This document shows, piece by piece, positions 20,609 through 30,766 of a stretch of DNA of 64,000 bases. A program made the translations under genes and the position numbers. Position 1 is the first letter of the stretch. Each line of letters begins with the position of its first letter. The DNA lies in NCBI GenBank assembly GCA_028292485.1, contig JAQGMG010000028.1, forward strand, positions 62,001 through 126,000, in the 5' to 3' direction. Source of the stretch: Rhodocyclales bacterium. GTDB lineage: Bacteria > Pseudomonadota > Gammaproteobacteria > Burkholderiales > Rhodocyclaceae. The notes under the pieces were generated by a model. The model did not search any database and was not told the DNA's origin. It saw nothing but the letters and a program-made list of their open reading frames with translations.

Positions 20609-22087
20609 ATGACTTTCTTGTTGGCGCTAGACCAAGGCACCACCAGCTCGCGCGCCATCGTCTTCGACGCGCAATGTCGCATCGTTGCTGTTGCGCAACG
20701 CGAGTTGTCGCAGATATATCCGCAGCCCGGCTGGGTCGAGCACGACCCTATGGATATCTGGAACGGGCAGCTCGCCACGGCACGTGAAGCCTTGAGCAAG
20801 GCTGGTTTGACGGCGCGCGACGTCGCCGCCATTGGCATCACCAACCAGCGCGAAACGACGTTGCTGTGGGAGCGCAGCACGGGCCGCCCGCTTGCCAATG
20901 CCATTGTCTGGCAAGACCGGCGCACCGCGCCGATCTGCGTTCGACTCAAGGACGAGGGGCACGAAGCACTATTCCGTGAGCGTACCGGTTTGCTGCTCGA
21001 CCCTTATTTCTCCGGCACCAAATTGCGCTGGCTGCTTGACGAGATTCCTGGCGCGCAGGCGCGTGCCGAAGCCGGCGAGCTGGCGTTTGGCACGGTCGAT
21101 AGCTGGCTGGTGTGGCAGCTCACCGGCGGGCGTCTGCATGTGACCGATATGACGAATGCGTCACGGACATTGCTCTACAACATTCATGACAGCACGTGGG
21201 ACGACGATTTGCTGATGGCGTTGCGCATTCCCCGTGCGCTATTGCCGCAGGTCTGTCACTCGAGCGAAATCGTTGGCGAGACGGATGCCTCCCTGTTTGG
21301 CGAGGCCATCAAAATCGCTGGCATCGCGGGTGATCAGCAGGCAGCGCTGTTCGGTCAGGCCTGCATCAGCCCCGGCATGGCGAAGAACACCTATGGCACG
21401 GGCTGTTTCGCGCTGTCGCATACCGGTGGCATTGCGGCGAGATCGGCGAATGGTTTGATCACGACGCGTGCCGCGCAGCGAAGCGGCGAGCCGCCGGGCT
21501 ATGCACTGGAAGGCAGTGTGTTCGTCGGCGGCGCTGTCGTGCAATGGCTGCGCGATGGTCTCGGCGTCATCCGCAGTGCAGGCGAAATCGAGGCGCTGGC
21601 CGCTTCGGTGCCGGATGCCGGCGGCGTAAGTTTCATCCCGGCGTTTGCGGGCCTGGGGGCGCCGTACTGGAACCCTGAAGCGCGCGCAGCCATCGTCGGG
21701 CTCACGCGTGGCAGCACCGTGGCGCACATTGCACGCGCTGCACTGGACGCCATCGCCTTCCAGTCTGCCGAGCTGATCGATGCGATGCAGGCTGATAGCG
21801 CCCAGCCGCTGGGCGAGCTACGCGTCGACGGCGGCGCCAGTGCCAATAATTTGCTTATGCAGATGCAGGCGGACTTGCTCGGCGTGTCCGTGGTGCGACC
21901 CGTGGTGCAGGAAACGACCGCGCTGGGCGCGGCCTGCCTGGCCGGACTTGCCGTTGGCGTGTGGCGCGATGCGGGGGAATTGACGAGTCTGTGGCAACGC
22001 GAGCGCGTGTTCGATCCGGCCATCAGCCGCGACGAGGCGGCGCAGCGTCTGCATGACTGGCGCGCTGCTGTGCAGCGGGTGCTGTGA
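20609..22087 (+). CDS. glpK: Glycerol kinase
   Basis: This 492-residue FGGY kinase phosphorylates glycerol to glycerol-3-phosphate. The N-terminus [16 protein letters not shown] (about 5-20) is the phosphate-binding loop. The FGGY signatures appear around YGTGCFAL and [22 protein letters not shown]. The start has a good ribosome site (AGGAG, nine bases upstream). No glpF, glpD or glpR is seen in the window, so it is isolated from other glycerol genes. Confidence 0.96.
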   Translation: MTFLLALDQGTTSSRAIVFDAQCRIVAVAQRELSQIYPQPGWVEHDPMDIWNGQLATAREALSKAGLTARDVAAIGITNQRETTLLWERSTGRPLANAIVWQDRRTAPICVRLKDEGHEALFRERTGLLLDPYFSGTKLRWLLDEIPGAQARAEAGELAFGTVDSWLVWQLTGGRLHVTDMTNASRTLLYNIHDSTWDDDLLMALRIPRALLPQVCHSSEIVGETDASLFGEAIKIAGIAGDQQAALFGQACISPGMAKNTYGTGCFALSHTGGIAARSANGLITTRAAQRSGEPPGYALEGSVFVGGAVVQWLRDGLGVIRSAGEIEALAASVPDAGGVSFIPAFAGLGAPYWNPEARAAIVGLTRGSTVAHIARAALDAIAFQSAELIDAMQADSAQPLGELRVDGGASANNLLMQMQADLLGVSVVRPVVQETTALGAACLAGLAVGVWRDAGELTSLWQRERVFDPAISRDEAAQRLHDWRAAVQRVL

Positions 22088-22107
22088 GAGTGCGCTGGCA
22101 TGCAATG

Positions 22108-22139
22108 AAAAGCCCGTGCGATTTACGGCACGGGCTTTT
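22108..22139. terminator. Bidirectional intrinsic terminator between glpK and the cytochrome gene
   Basis: Arms AAAAGCCCGTGC (22108-22119) and GCACGGGCTTTT (22128-22139) pair over an 8-base loop, with A-tract and T-tract on opposite sides. It serves two convergent genes. Confidence 0.88.
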
Positions 22140-22156
22140 GGCAAGCGCGTTCTGAC

Positions 22157-22576
22157 TTACTTGGCCTGAGCGACCAGGTAGTCGACGACTGCTTTTACAT
22201 CAGCATCCGACAAGGCCGGGTTACCGCCCTTGGCGGGCATTGCGTTCTTGCCGTTCAAAGCACTGTGGTAGAGCGCTTCCTTGCCCTGCGCAATACGCGG
22301 CCCCCAGGCAGTCTTGTCACCCATCTTTGGCGCGCCGGCAGCGCCGGTCGTGTGGCAAGCCGAACAGACCGTGTCGAATACATGCTTGACGTCCACCTTG
22401 CCGCCGGGTGCCGCGGCACCAGCCGGTGCCGAGCCAGCCAGCTCGACTTTTGCGACGGGAGCAATCAGCGCCGCGGTCTCTTCTTTCGAAACTTCTTCCT
22501 TCTGACTGCAGGCCACGAGCAGGCTCGTCGTAATGACAAGCGCTACGGGAAAGGCCAGGCGCACGATCCGGTTCAT
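22157..22576 (-). CDS. Cytochrome c5-type lipoprotein
   Basis: The 139-residue protein has a lipoprotein signal ending LLVAC with Cys23. An alanine/glycine/proline-rich spacer follows, then a class I cytochrome c domain with haem site CSACH at 71-75 and probable sixth ligand Met113 in NAMPAKGG. This fits the c5 subgroup of electron carriers tethered to the periplasmic face of the membrane. ATG 22576 directly precedes the signal peptide. It is transcribed convergently with glpK. Confidence 0.9.
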   Translation of the reverse strand: MNRIVRLAFPVALVITTSLLVACSQKEEVSKEETAALIAPVAKVELAGSAPAGAAAPGGKVDVKHVFDTVCSACHTTGAAGAPKMGDKTAWGPRIAQGKEALYHSALNGKNAMPAKGGNPALSDADVKAVVDYLVAQAK

Positions 22577-22744
22577 AAAAGGTCTCTCTGTGACGATGCT
22601 GGATAAAGGCGGGATTATAGCTGCAAGGGTCTGTTTATATTCGCCCCGCAGACAGCTTTGGAGGAAGCTGCGGGAAGCATTTCCCCGCACTGACTGGCCG
22701 CGCATGGACGCCACTTCGGCCAACGGCTATCATCCGCAGCCTGT

Positions 22745-22820
22745 GCGTCCGTAGCTCAATGGATAGAGTACTGCCCTCCGAAGGCAGGGGTTGCTGGTTC
22801 GATCCCAGCCGGGCGCACCA
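22745..22820 (+). tRNA. tRNA-Arg (anticodon CCG)
   Basis: The 76-base cloverleaf includes an encoded CCA end. The acceptor stem is GCGTCCG with CGGGCGC. The anticodon stem CTGCC/GGCAG surrounds loop CTCCGAA, giving anticodon CCG for codon CGG. The T-arm GCTGG-TTCGATC-CCAGC is perfect. Confidence 0.97.
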
Positions 22821-22863
22821 TCTCGCATGAGCATCAACCGGGTAGCTTCAAAGCAGACATCCG

Positions 22864-25827
22864 ATGCGCCTGCCTTCTCCCTATCGCCCTGAACCCGACA
22901 TCGTCGCGCAACGCCTCGCGCTGTTGCACGGAGCGCTCGACTGGGCCATGGTGGCAAGACATGCGCGGCCTTGGGTGCAGGCCGTGCGCGATCATCCACC
23001 GCCTTTCTGGGCAATGGAAAGCCTGCTTCACGAATTCCCGATTTCCAGCGCTGAAGGTCTGGCGCTGATGCGCCTTGCAGAGGCGCTATTGCGCGTGCCG
23101 GATGCCGAAACGGCCATTGCGTTGACGGCGGACCAGCTTGGCCGCGCCGATTTCGAAGGCGCCAGCGATTCGGCACTGGCGCGTCTTTCGTCGGCCGCCA
23201 TTTTCTTGTCGAAAAAACTGCTGTCGGAAGCGGACGAGTCTGCCGGGCTGCTGACGCGGCTCGGTGCGCGCAGCGTCGTTGCGGCCAGCTTGCGTGCCGT
23301 GCAGCTGCTTGGCCACCAATTCGTGTTTGCGGAAGATATCGCGCATGCCGTCAAGGCAGCCAGTTCGGCACGTGCGCGCAAGCCGCATCTGCGCTTCTCG
23401 TTCGACATGCTGGGCGAGGGCGCGCGTACCGATGTCGACGCACAACGCTACCTGGCCAGTTACAGCGACGCCATCGTGGCGCTGGCCGCCGGGCAGGACG
23501 CCAACGATTGTCTGCAACGCGACGGCATCTCGATCAAGCTCAGTGCGCTGCATCCACGCTATGACTTCGCACAGCATGCACGCGTCATGCAAGAGCTGGT
23601 GCCGCGCGTGTGGTCGCTATGCGAGCTTGCCGCCCGGGCCGATATCAACCTGACCATTGATGCCGAAGAGGTCGAGCGCCTCGAGCTCTCGCTCGACGCG
23701 TTCGAGGCGCTGGCGGCACGGGTTGCGCAGCAGTATCCTGCATGGCGTGGCTTCGGACTTGCCCTGCAGGCCTACCAGACGCGAGCTGTGGAGCTGGTCG
23801 AACACGTCATCGCGCTGGCGCGCAAATACCGGCTGCGCTTCATGTGTCGCCTCGTGAAGGGCGCGTATTGGGATGCCGAGATCAAGCGCGCACAGGAACT
23901 CGGGCTAGCGTATTACCCGGTGTTCGCGCACAAGCAGCACACCGACATTTCCTGGCTGGCATGTGCACGGCTGATGCTGAACGCGCCGGATGCCATCTAT
24001 CCACAGTTCGCCACGCACAATGCTGCCAGCATAGCAGCCGTCAGGCAGATGGCGACGCTTGCGGGCGCGCCGTTCGAGTTGCAACGTCTGCATGGTATGG
24101 GCGAGGGCGTCTATCGCGAAGTGCTCAAGGCCCCGTCCATTGCCTGCCGGGTGTATGCCCCGGTCGGCCAGCATCGCGACCTGCTGGCCTATCTCGTGCG
24201 CCGCCTGCTGGAGAACGGCGCCAACACCTCTTTCGTGCACCAGCTGGCGGATGAGTCAGTGGGTATGGATCTGCTGCTGCGCTCGCCCCTGGATAAAGCG
24301 GAAGAGCCCTCGCTGCTACTGCCACCCGATTTGTATGGCGCGTTGCGCAGAAATTCTGCAGGTCTCGATCTTTCGCTCGGCAATGCGCAGGACGCCTTGC
24401 TTGCCGCCTATGCGGCGACAGCGGTCCCCGATATCCGCGAAAGCGATACGGCGGCGATCGAAGCAGCCATGCAACGCAGTCTTGAGGCTTTCAAGACCTG
24501 GCGCAAGACTGAAATTGGCGAGCGGGCAACGGCGCTGCGCCGTGCTGCCGATGCGTTCGAAGCGCGCCTGGACGCGTTCGCCGCATTGCTCGTGAAGGAA
24601 GCGCACAAGACCTGGGGCGATGCCGTTACGGAAGTGCGCGAAACGATCGATTTCCTGCGCTACTACGCCAACGAAGCAGAGCGCGTGATGGCGCCCACCA
24701 CACTGGCCGGGCCGACGGGTGAAAGCAATGTCTTGCAGCTGCGGCCGCGTGGCGTGTGGCTATGCATCAGCCCGTGGAATTTCCCGCTGGCCATCTTTAC
24801 CGGGCAGATTGCTGCGGCGCTGGTCACCGGCAATAGCGTGCTCGCCAAGCCCGCCGAACAGACGCCGGCGGTCGCCCAGGCAGCCGCTGCACTCCTGCAT
24901 GAAAACGGCATACCGGCTGACGCACTGCAGCTATTGTATGGGCCGGGCGAGACGGTCGGCGCGCAACTGGTTGCGCAGCCGCGCATCGCCGGCGTGGTCT
25001 TCACCGGCTCCTTTGCCGTGGCGAAAGTTATCCAGCGTGCCCTTGCGGCGAAGGATGGCCCCATCGTGCCGTTGATTGCCGAGACGGGTGGCATCAATGC
25101 GATGCTGGTGGACTCCAGCGCGCTCCCTGAGCAGGTTGCGGACGCCGTGTTGCAAAGCGCCTTCCGCTCCGCTGGTCAGCGTTGTTCGGCTCTGCGCCTG
25201 CTGTGCGTGCATGCGGAGATTGCCGAGCGTGTGATCGAGCTGATTATCGGCGCGGCGCAAGAGCTGCAGATCGGCGATCCCGCCGACTTCGCCACCGACG
25301 TCGGGCCGGTCATCGACGATGAAGCTCACGCGAATATCGTCGCCGATATCCAGCGCCTGAGACAGGAGGCGAAGACCTTGCTGGCGCCTTCCGCACAGAC
25401 CACCCTGCCCCTTCTTGTCGCGCCGCATGTCTTCGAAATTGCGGACATGGCCGAACTGCGGCATGAAATCTTCGGCCCCGTATTGCATGTGCTGCGCTGG
25501 TCGGGCGATCCGCTGTCGATAATCGATCAGATCAATGCGCTGGGCTACGGCCTTACGCTGGGTTTGCAGACGCGCATCGACAGCCGGGCACAGGCGCTCG
25601 CCGCGCGCGCGCAGATCGGCAACGTGTACATCAATCGCAACATGATCGGCGCTGTCGTCGGCGTACAGCCTTTTGGTGGCGAGGGCTTTTCCGGTACCGG
25701 CCCGAAAGCGGGCGGGCCGCATTACCTGGCGCGCTTCTGCAGCGAGCAGACGGTGACGGTGAATACGACTGCGGCGGGCGGGAATGCAAGTTTGCTGGCG
25801 GGTCAGGCGGGTTTAGCTGGGGAGTAA
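22864..25827 (+). CDS. putA: Bifunctional proline dehydrogenase / glutamate-semialdehyde dehydrogenase
   Basis: This 987-residue enzyme oxidises proline to glutamate in two steps. The FAD-dependent PRODH barrel lies about 150-440 (RLVKGAYWDAEIKRA, and YAPVGQHRDLLAYLVRRLLENG). The NAD-dependent aldehyde dehydrogenase domain lies about 520-960 with catalytic Glu740 (ETGG) and Cys774 (GQRCSALR). It starts directly with the alpha-helical arm and lacks the ribbon-helix-helix DNA-binding domain of E. coli PutA. It therefore probably does not repress its own gene. It follows tRNA-Arg by 43 bases and lies upstream of a glutamate dehydrogenase. Confidence 0.95.
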   Translation: MRLPSPYRPEPDIVAQRLALLHGALDWAMVARHARPWVQAVRDHPPPFWAMESLLHEFPISSAEGLALMRLAEALLRVPDAETAIALTADQLGRADFEGASDSALARLSSAAIFLSKKLLSEADESAGLLTRLGARSVVAASLRAVQLLGHQFVFAEDIAHAVKAASSARARKPHLRFSFDMLGEGARTDVDAQRYLASYSDAIVALAAGQDANDCLQRDGISIKLSALHPRYDFAQHARVMQELVPRVWSLCELAARADINLTIDAEEVERLELSLDAFEALAARVAQQYPAWRGFGLALQAYQTRAVELVEHVIALARKYRLRFMCRLVKGAYWDAEIKRAQELGLAYYPVFAHKQHTDISWLACARLMLNAPDAIYPQFATHNAASIAAVRQMATLAGAPFELQRLHGMGEGVYREVLKAPSIACRVYAPVGQHRDLLAYLVRRLLENGANTSFVHQLADESVGMDLLLRSPLDKAEEPSLLLPPDLYGALRRNSAGLDLSLGNAQDALLAAYAATAVPDIRESDTAAIEAAMQRSLEAFKTWRKTEIGERATALRRAADAFEARLDAFAALLVKEAHKTWGDAVTEVRETIDFLRYYANEAERVMAPTTLAGPTGESNVLQLRPRGVWLCISPWNFPLAIFTGQIAAALVTGNSVLAKPAEQTPAVAQAAAALLHENGIPADALQLLYGPGETVGAQLVAQPRIAGVVFTGSFAVAKVIQRALAAKDGPIVPLIAETGGINAMLVDSSALPEQVADAVLQSAFRSAGQRCSALRLLCVHAEIAERVIELIIGAAQELQIGDPADFATDVGPVIDDEAHANIVADIQRLRQEAKTLLAPSAQTTLPLLVAPHVFEIADMAELRHEIFGPVLHVLRWSGDPLSIIDQINALGYGLTLGLQTRIDSRAQALAARAQIGNVYINRNMIGAVVGVQPFGGEGFSGTGPKAGGPHYLARFCSEQTVTVNTTAAGGNASLLAGQAGLAGE

Positions 25828-25863
25828 AGTTCTCATATTCCAAAGGCATCCGCCAGAAGAACC

Positions 25864-25948
25864 GTCATTCCCGCGAAAGCGGGAATCCACCTCGTTGCAC
25901 AAGTTCACTTATCACGTGGAAGTGGATTCCCGCTTTCGCGGGAATGAC
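25864..25948. repeat. dRS3-like double palindrome
   Basis: Two copies of the 20-base palindrome ATTCCC-GCGAAAGC-GGGAAT (opposite loop orientation) are joined by about 35 bases and bounded by GTC...GAC. It lacks the terminal repeats of the 183-bp element. It lies between putA and the glutamate dehydrogenase gene. Confidence 0.85.
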
Positions 25949-26047
25949 GAGAATTTAGTACGTAGGTAGAGAGAGATAAGGGTAAGGCGTTATCCCTTCT
26001 TCGTCTGCCGAAGCCTATGCTTCAAGCACCACATCAAGGAGTCCGCC

Positions 26048-27319
26048 GTGCAAAACCTCTCCTACGTCTCTCCGCAAGCCGACAGTCCCTGGGGCACTTT
26101 CCTCGCGCAGGTCGACAATGTCGTGCCGCACCTCGGTCATTTGTCGCGCTGGGTGGAAACGCTCAAGCATCCCAAGCGCTGTCTGATCGTCGATATTCCT
26201 ATCGAGCTGGACAACGGCAGCGTGGCGCATTTCGAGGGCTATCGCGTACAGCACAATCTGTCGCGCGGACCGGGCAAGGGTGGCGTGCGTTTTCACCCCA
26301 AGGTGAATCTTGAGGAAGTGATGGCGCTGTCGGCCTGGATGACGGTGAAGAATGCGGCGGTCAATTTGCCCTATGGCGGCGCCAAGGGCGGCATCCGCGT
26401 CGATCCGAAACAGCTGTCGCTCAAGGAGCTGGAACGCCTGACGCGGCGCTACACCAGCGAGATCGGCCTGATCATCGGGCCGGACAAGGATATCCCCGCG
26501 CCCGACGTGAATACCAACGCGCAGATCATGGCCTGGATGATGGATACCTATTCCATGAACACCGGCTCGACGGCTACCGGCGTTGTTACTGGCAAGCCCA
26601 TCCCGCTCGGCGGCTCGCTGGGCCGTGTTAACGCCACCGGCCGAGGTGTTTACGTGGTCGGCAGCTCAGTCGCCAACAAGCTGCAGATTCCGCTGCAGGG
26701 CGCGCGCATCGCAGTGCAGGGCTTTGGCAATGTCGGTTCGGTCGCGGCCAGTATGTTCGTCGAGAAAGGCTCGAAGCTGGTCTGCGTGCAGGACCATAGC
26801 GGCACATTGTTGAATGACAATGGTATTGATGTCGTGGCGCTCGTCGCGCATGTCAAGGCCACCGGCGCGGTAGCCGGCTTCACCGGCGCAGACCAGATCG
26901 ATGAGGAAGATTTCTGGCGCGTGCCCAGCGACATACTGATTCCCGCTGCGCTCGAAGGGCAGATCAACAGCAAGCGCGCAAACAATCTATCCACTAAGAT
27001 CGTTCTCGAAGGCGCCAACGGCCCGACCACCACGGCAGCAGATCTGCTGCTGCATGATAGAGGCATCATGGTCGTACCGGATGTGATCGCCAACGCTGGC
27101 GGCGTGATCGTTTCCTACTTTGAATGGGTGCAGGATTTCAGCTCGTTCTTCTGGACCGAAGACGAGATCTATCAGCGCCTGGACAAGATACTGCTCGGCG
27201 CGCTGGAGCACATCTGGCAGACCCACATCGATCTCGCCATCCCGCTGCGCACGGCGGCCTTCGTGGTGGCCTGCACGCGCGTACTCAATGCGCGTGAGGA
27301 ACGCGGGCTGTACCCCTGA
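26048..27319 (+). CDS. gdhA: Glu/Leu/Phe/Val family glutamate dehydrogenase
   Basis: The 423-residue enzyme interconverts glutamate and 2-oxoglutarate. The catalytic lysine region PYGGAKGGI is near residue 108. The Rossmann motif [12 protein letters not shown] is near 222. The GTG start at 26048 has AGGAG seven bases upstream. Length and sequence fit the hexameric NAD(P)-type enzyme used in amino-acid catabolism. It may be read with putA, which supplies glutamate, although a 220-base gap with a repeat separates them. Confidence 0.93.
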   Translation: MQNLSYVSPQADSPWGTFLAQVDNVVPHLGHLSRWVETLKHPKRCLIVDIPIELDNGSVAHFEGYRVQHNLSRGPGKGGVRFHPKVNLEEVMALSAWMTVKNAAVNLPYGGAKGGIRVDPKQLSLKELERLTRRYTSEIGLIIGPDKDIPAPDVNTNAQIMAWMMDTYSMNTGSTATGVVTGKPIPLGGSLGRVNATGRGVYVVGSSVANKLQIPLQGARIAVQGFGNVGSVAASMFVEKGSKLVCVQDHSGTLLNDNGIDVVALVAHVKATGAVAGFTGADQIDEEDFWRVPSDILIPAALEGQINSKRANNLSTKIVLEGANGPTTTAADLLLHDRGIMVVPDVIANAGGVIVSYFEWVQDFSSFFWTEDEIYQRLDKILLGALEHIWQTHIDLAIPLRTAAFVVACTRVLNAREERGLYP

Positions 27320-27340
27320 GATACCGGCAGCGATCGGGTA

Positions 27341-27820
27341 TCAGCCGCGCCGGGCGGCTTCGATCTTCGCGATGTCGATCTTCCCCATCTGCATCATTGC
27401 GTCAAAAGCGCGTTTCGCTGCCGCGCGATCGGGATCGGTGATGGCGGCGATGAGCGCACGCGGAGTGATCTGCCACGACAGGCCCCACTTGTCCTTGCAC
27501 CAGCCACATGCGCTTTCCTGGCCACCGTTGTTGACGATCGCGTTCCACAGGCGGTCGGTTTCGGCCTGGTCGTCAGTCGCAACCTGGAAGGAAAAAGCTT
27601 CGTCGTGCTTGAACGCGGAGCCACCGTTCAACCCGATGCAGGGGATGCCGATCACGGTGAATTCAACCGTCAGGACATTGCCCTGCTTGCCGTCGGGATA
27701 GTCGCCCGGCGCATGGTAGATCGCGCCTACCGTGCTATCCGGGAAGGTCCTGGCGTAGAACTGCGCGGCGTCCAGTGCTGTGCCGTCGTACCAGAGACAA
27801 ATCGTGTTCTTGCTGGTCAT
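27341..27820 (-). CDS. VOC family protein (PhnB-like)
   Basis: The 159-residue protein resembles the PhnB / 3-demethylubiquinone methyltransferase-like branch of the vicinal-oxygen-chelate fold. Features include CLWYDGTALDAAQFYARTFP, GIPCIGLNGGSAFKHDEAFSF and CGWCKDKWGLSWQI. Despite the old name it is not expected to be a methyltransferase. I prefer ATG 27820 because GGAG is eight bases upstream; ATG 27826 is too close to it. Its substrate is unknown. It converges on gdhA. Confidence 0.85.
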   Translation of the reverse strand: MTSKNTICLWYDGTALDAAQFYARTFPDSTVGAIYHAPGDYPDGKQGNVLTVEFTVIGIPCIGLNGGSAFKHDEAFSFQVATDDQAETDRLWNAIVNNGGQESACGWCKDKWGLSWQITPRALIAAITDPDRAAAKRAFDAMMQMGKIDIAKIEAARRG

Positions 27821-27977
27821 ATTCATTCTCCATTCGTGATTGATGCGTGCAATTCATCATGATTGCACAGTCATTCAAGTCACACGCTGGCAACTACGGG
27901 CGCGCATGCGTGTGCAAAGCAGAAAATTCCATTTCGTGACTCTTGCTGGAGTAGCAATGCCACTTTTGAGCCATTCG

Positions 27978-28979
27978 CTACCCACGTGAATGCGCCCGCG
28001 TCTGCCGGTCGTACGTCATATCCGATGGTTTGCGCATCAGTGTGCTTTTGCCGAACAGGCTTTCGACCAGATCGACAGCCAGTTTGGCCGTCTGATTGCG
28101 TACGTCCAGCGCCGGGTTGAGTTCGACCAGGTCGAGCGAGGCCAGCCGGCCCGTGTCGGCGATCATCTCCATGCACAGCTGCGCTTCACGATAGGTCGGG
28201 CCGCCGCGAACGGTCGTGCCGACACCAGGAGCGATATCCGCATCGAGAAAATCCACATCCAGACTCACGTGCAGATGCGTGTTGTCGTCGAGCCCGGCGA
28301 GCACACGCTGCATCACCTCGCGCATGCCCAACTCGTCGATGCTGCGCATATCGAAGACATCAATACCCACTTCGTTGACCAGTCGCTTCTCCCCAGGATC
28401 GACGCTGCGGATGCCGATCTCGAAAAGCTCGTCCGGGTGCACTGCGGGGATTTCGCCGCTGAGCCCGGTCAGCTCGGCCGGGCCATAGCCGCACAGGCAG
28501 GACACCGGCATGCCATGTATGTTGCCGCTCGGTGTGATGCTGGCCGTGTTGAAGTCGGCGTGCGCGTCGAGCCACAACACGCGCAGCTTGCGGCCGGTGG
28601 CGCGGCAATGACGCGAAACGGCCGAGATCGAACCGATGGCAAGACTGTGATCGCCGCCGAGCATCACGGGCACGCGTTGCGCCTGCAGCTCATGCAGGAC
28701 AGCGTCATGCACGGCGTGTTCCCACAACCTGACCTCTTCGAGGTGACGAAAACCGCGATCGGCAGCGCGCTGCGGATTGGCCGGCCCGGTCAGATTGCCG
28801 CGATCGAGGACGTCGACGCCGAAGCTTTCCAGCGCCTCGGCGAGGCCGGCGACGCGCAGTGCTTCCGGCCCCATGCTGCAGCCGCGCTCGCTGGCGCCGA
28901 TATCGGTCGGCACGCCGATCAGGCTGACCCGCGCGAGGGGGGCAGGAGGTCTTGGTGGTAGTTTGTACGGAGCATTCAT
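27978..28979 (-). CDS. rocF: Arginase
   Basis: The 333-residue ureohydrolase splits arginine to ornithine and urea using a two-manganese site. Metal-binding motifs are all present: GGDHSLAIG, LWLDAHADFN and SLDVDFLDADIAPG. The N-terminus VSLIGVPTDIGASERGCSMGP fits bacterial arginases rather than agmatinases. ATG 28979 overlaps the stop of the upstream ornithine cyclodeaminase gene as ATGA; the longer open frame is inside that gene. Together they convert arginine to proline. Confidence 0.93.
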   Translation of the reverse strand: MNAPYKLPPRPPAPLARVSLIGVPTDIGASERGCSMGPEALRVAGLAEALESFGVDVLDRGNLTGPANPQRAADRGFRHLEEVRLWEHAVHDAVLHELQAQRVPVMLGGDHSLAIGSISAVSRHCRATGRKLRVLWLDAHADFNTASITPSGNIHGMPVSCLCGYGPAELTGLSGEIPAVHPDELFEIGIRSVDPGEKRLVNEVGIDVFDMRSIDELGMREVMQRVLAGLDDNTHLHVSLDVDFLDADIAPGVGTTVRGGPTYREAQLCMEMIADTGRLASLDLVELNPALDVRNQTAKLAVDLVESLFGKSTLMRKPSDMTYDRQTRAHSRG

Positions 28980-30100
28980 GCTGCCAGCACTCCCTTCAAT
29001 TGCGCCTGTGCTGTCGCAGGGGCCAGCAAGGCAAAAAGGTCTTTGGGATCGGCAAGCGCGGGAATCAGATCCAGCTGATGTCCTATGCCGAGCTCTTGGG
29101 CGGCATCGCGCATGAAGCGCAGCGCCGCGAAGTCTTCGAGGGCGAAGCCGACGGAGTCGAAGACCGTAATCTCGGTCGTATGACGACGGCCTGCAGCGTG
29201 GCCACCCAGCACCTGCCACAGTTCGGTCACCGCAAAATCTGCCGGCAGTTGCTGGATTTCTCCTTCAGCGCGTGTCTGCGGTTCGTACTCGACGAAGACG
29301 CTGGCTGCCCGCAGGACATCGGCATGCAGCTCGGTCTTGCCGGGGCAGTCGCCGCCGACCGCATTGATGTGCATGCCCGGCGCGATCATTTCCGGCGTCA
29401 GAATGGTGGCGCGGGCCTTGTCGGCCGTAATCGTGGTCACGATATCCGCTCCTTCCACTGCTGCCGCTACGCTGTTACAGGCAGCAATTTGCATTCCGCT
29501 GCGTTCGAGATTGCGCATCAGTTTGGCCGTCGCGGCCCTATCGACATCAAACAGACGCAGCGTGTCGATGCCCAGCAGATGGTGGAAGGCCAATGCCTGG
29601 AATTCGCTTTGCGCGCCATTGCCGATCAACGCCATCGATCTGCTGCCGGCGCGCGCCAGCACACGGGCTGCAAGCACCGAAGTCGCTGCGGTGCGTAGCG
29701 CCGTCGTCAGCGTCAGCTCGCTGAGCAGCCTTGGCAGGCCGGTATTCACATCGGCCAGCACGCCAAAGGCCATCACCGTCGGCAGGCCGAAACGGTAGTT
29801 GCCGGGATGGCCATTGACGTACTTGAAGGAGTAGCTGTGCGCGTCGGCAACCGGCATCAGTTCGATCACACCCTGAGCCGAATGGCTGGCTGCGCGCGCA
29901 GATTTTTCAAACTCGGGCCAGCGCAGGAAGTCGTCGCGAATATAGTCGACCATGGCTGCCAGGCAGGCGTCCAGACCCTTGCAGGCAACGATGTGCGCAA
30001 CGTCGGCGGCGCTCAGAAACAGGGTGCCGGTGGATGCTTCGTGGCATTGCCCGCTGCGATGCTTGCGTTGTTCGTGTCGATGTTTGTGTACTTCTTTCAT
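28976..30100 (-). CDS. Ornithine cyclodeaminase
   Basis: The 374-residue enzyme of the OCD/mu-crystallin family converts ornithine to proline and ammonia with bound NAD. Visible features include SFKYVNGHPGNYRFGLPTVM, the Rossmann loop MALIGNGAQSEFQALAF and GMHINAVGGDCPGKTELH with the expected catalytic acid. ATG 30100 has AGGTG five bases upstream; a GTG two codons earlier is less likely. It is first in the operon with arginase and is divergent from an Lrp-type gene, its probable regulator. Confidence 0.92.
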   Translation of the reverse strand: MKEVHKHRHEQRKHRSGQCHEASTGTLFLSAADVAHIVACKGLDACLAAMVDYIRDDFLRWPEFEKSARAASHSAQGVIELMPVADAHSYSFKYVNGHPGNYRFGLPTVMAFGVLADVNTGLPRLLSELTLTTALRTAATSVLAARVLARAGSRSMALIGNGAQSEFQALAFHHLLGIDTLRLFDVDRAATAKLMRNLERSGMQIAACNSVAAAVEGADIVTTITADKARATILTPEMIAPGMHINAVGGDCPGKTELHADVLRAASVFVEYEPQTRAEGEIQQLPADFAVTELWQVLGGHAAGRRHTTEITVFDSVGFALEDFAALRFMRDAAQELGIGHQLDLIPALADPKDLFALLAPATAQAQLKGVLAA

Positions 30101-30201
30101 GTTCACACCTGCATTGAGCGGTCTCTCAATTCAGTGTGGTTCATTGACAAGACAATTCAAATCGTCAATAACTTGTAATATCAGCCAGAAAATTGACGTT
30201 G

Positions 30202-30219
30202 TGTCAGCCAATGCTGACA
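30202..30219. promoter_or_regulatory. Inverted repeat, possible Lrp-type operator
   Basis: TGTCAGC-CAAT-GCTGACA is a perfect 7-base inverted repeat. It lies in the 149-base gap between the divergent ornithine cyclodeaminase and Lrp-type genes, 31 bases before the regulator's start. Position suggests control of either or both genes; binding is inferred. Confidence 0.5.
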
Positions 30220-30249
30220 GTTTGATCAATCTGACCTTCGAGGCCCTGC

Positions 30250-30675
30250 ATGGACGCTACAGACCAGAAACTGCTTTCGCTGCTGCGGGTGGATTGCCGC
30301 ATGAGCGTCGCGTCGCTCGCGCAAAAGCTGGGCGTATCGCGCGGCACGGTGAGCAATCGCATCGCCAAACTCGAGGATGCGGGGATCATTGTCGGTTACA
30401 CGGTCAGGCTACGCCCTGATTCGCAGCCCGACGAAATCAGGGCATGGATGTGTATTGCGGTGCAGGGCAACGAGGCGCGCCGTGTCATCGCCAGCCTGCT
30501 TGGCGAAGCGGGCGTCGCCACCCTGCACGACACCAATGGCCGCTGGGATCTTCTGGCCGAGCTGCGCGCGCAGAACCTGGCAGAGCTGGCCAAGGTTCTC
30601 GAGCGTGTCAGGCTCATAAAAGGCATCAGCAATACGGAGACCAGTATTCACCTGGAGACGTATCGGCTGTCGTGA
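30250..30675 (+). CDS. Lrp/AsnC family transcriptional regulator
   Basis: The 141-residue protein has an N-terminal winged helix (DQKLLSLLRVDCRMSVASLAQKLG, then SRGTVSNRIAKLEDAGII). A C-terminal RAM ligand domain follows, beginning near residue 70. It is divergent from the ornithine cyclodeaminase-arginase operon. By analogy with such pairs it probably senses arginine, ornithine or another amino acid and controls that operon and itself. Confidence 0.9.
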   Translation: MDATDQKLLSLLRVDCRMSVASLAQKLGVSRGTVSNRIAKLEDAGIIVGYTVRLRPDSQPDEIRAWMCIAVQGNEARRVIASLLGEAGVATLHDTNGRWDLLAELRAQNLAELAKVLERVRLIKGISNTETSIHLETYRLS

Positions 30676-30766
30676 ATCGACGGCGGGATTCACTTCTGGG
30701 CTGGCCCGGTTTGGCGGCACGCCGGATGCTGCATGTCAGACATCACTTATTCAAAAGGAGCAGGCC

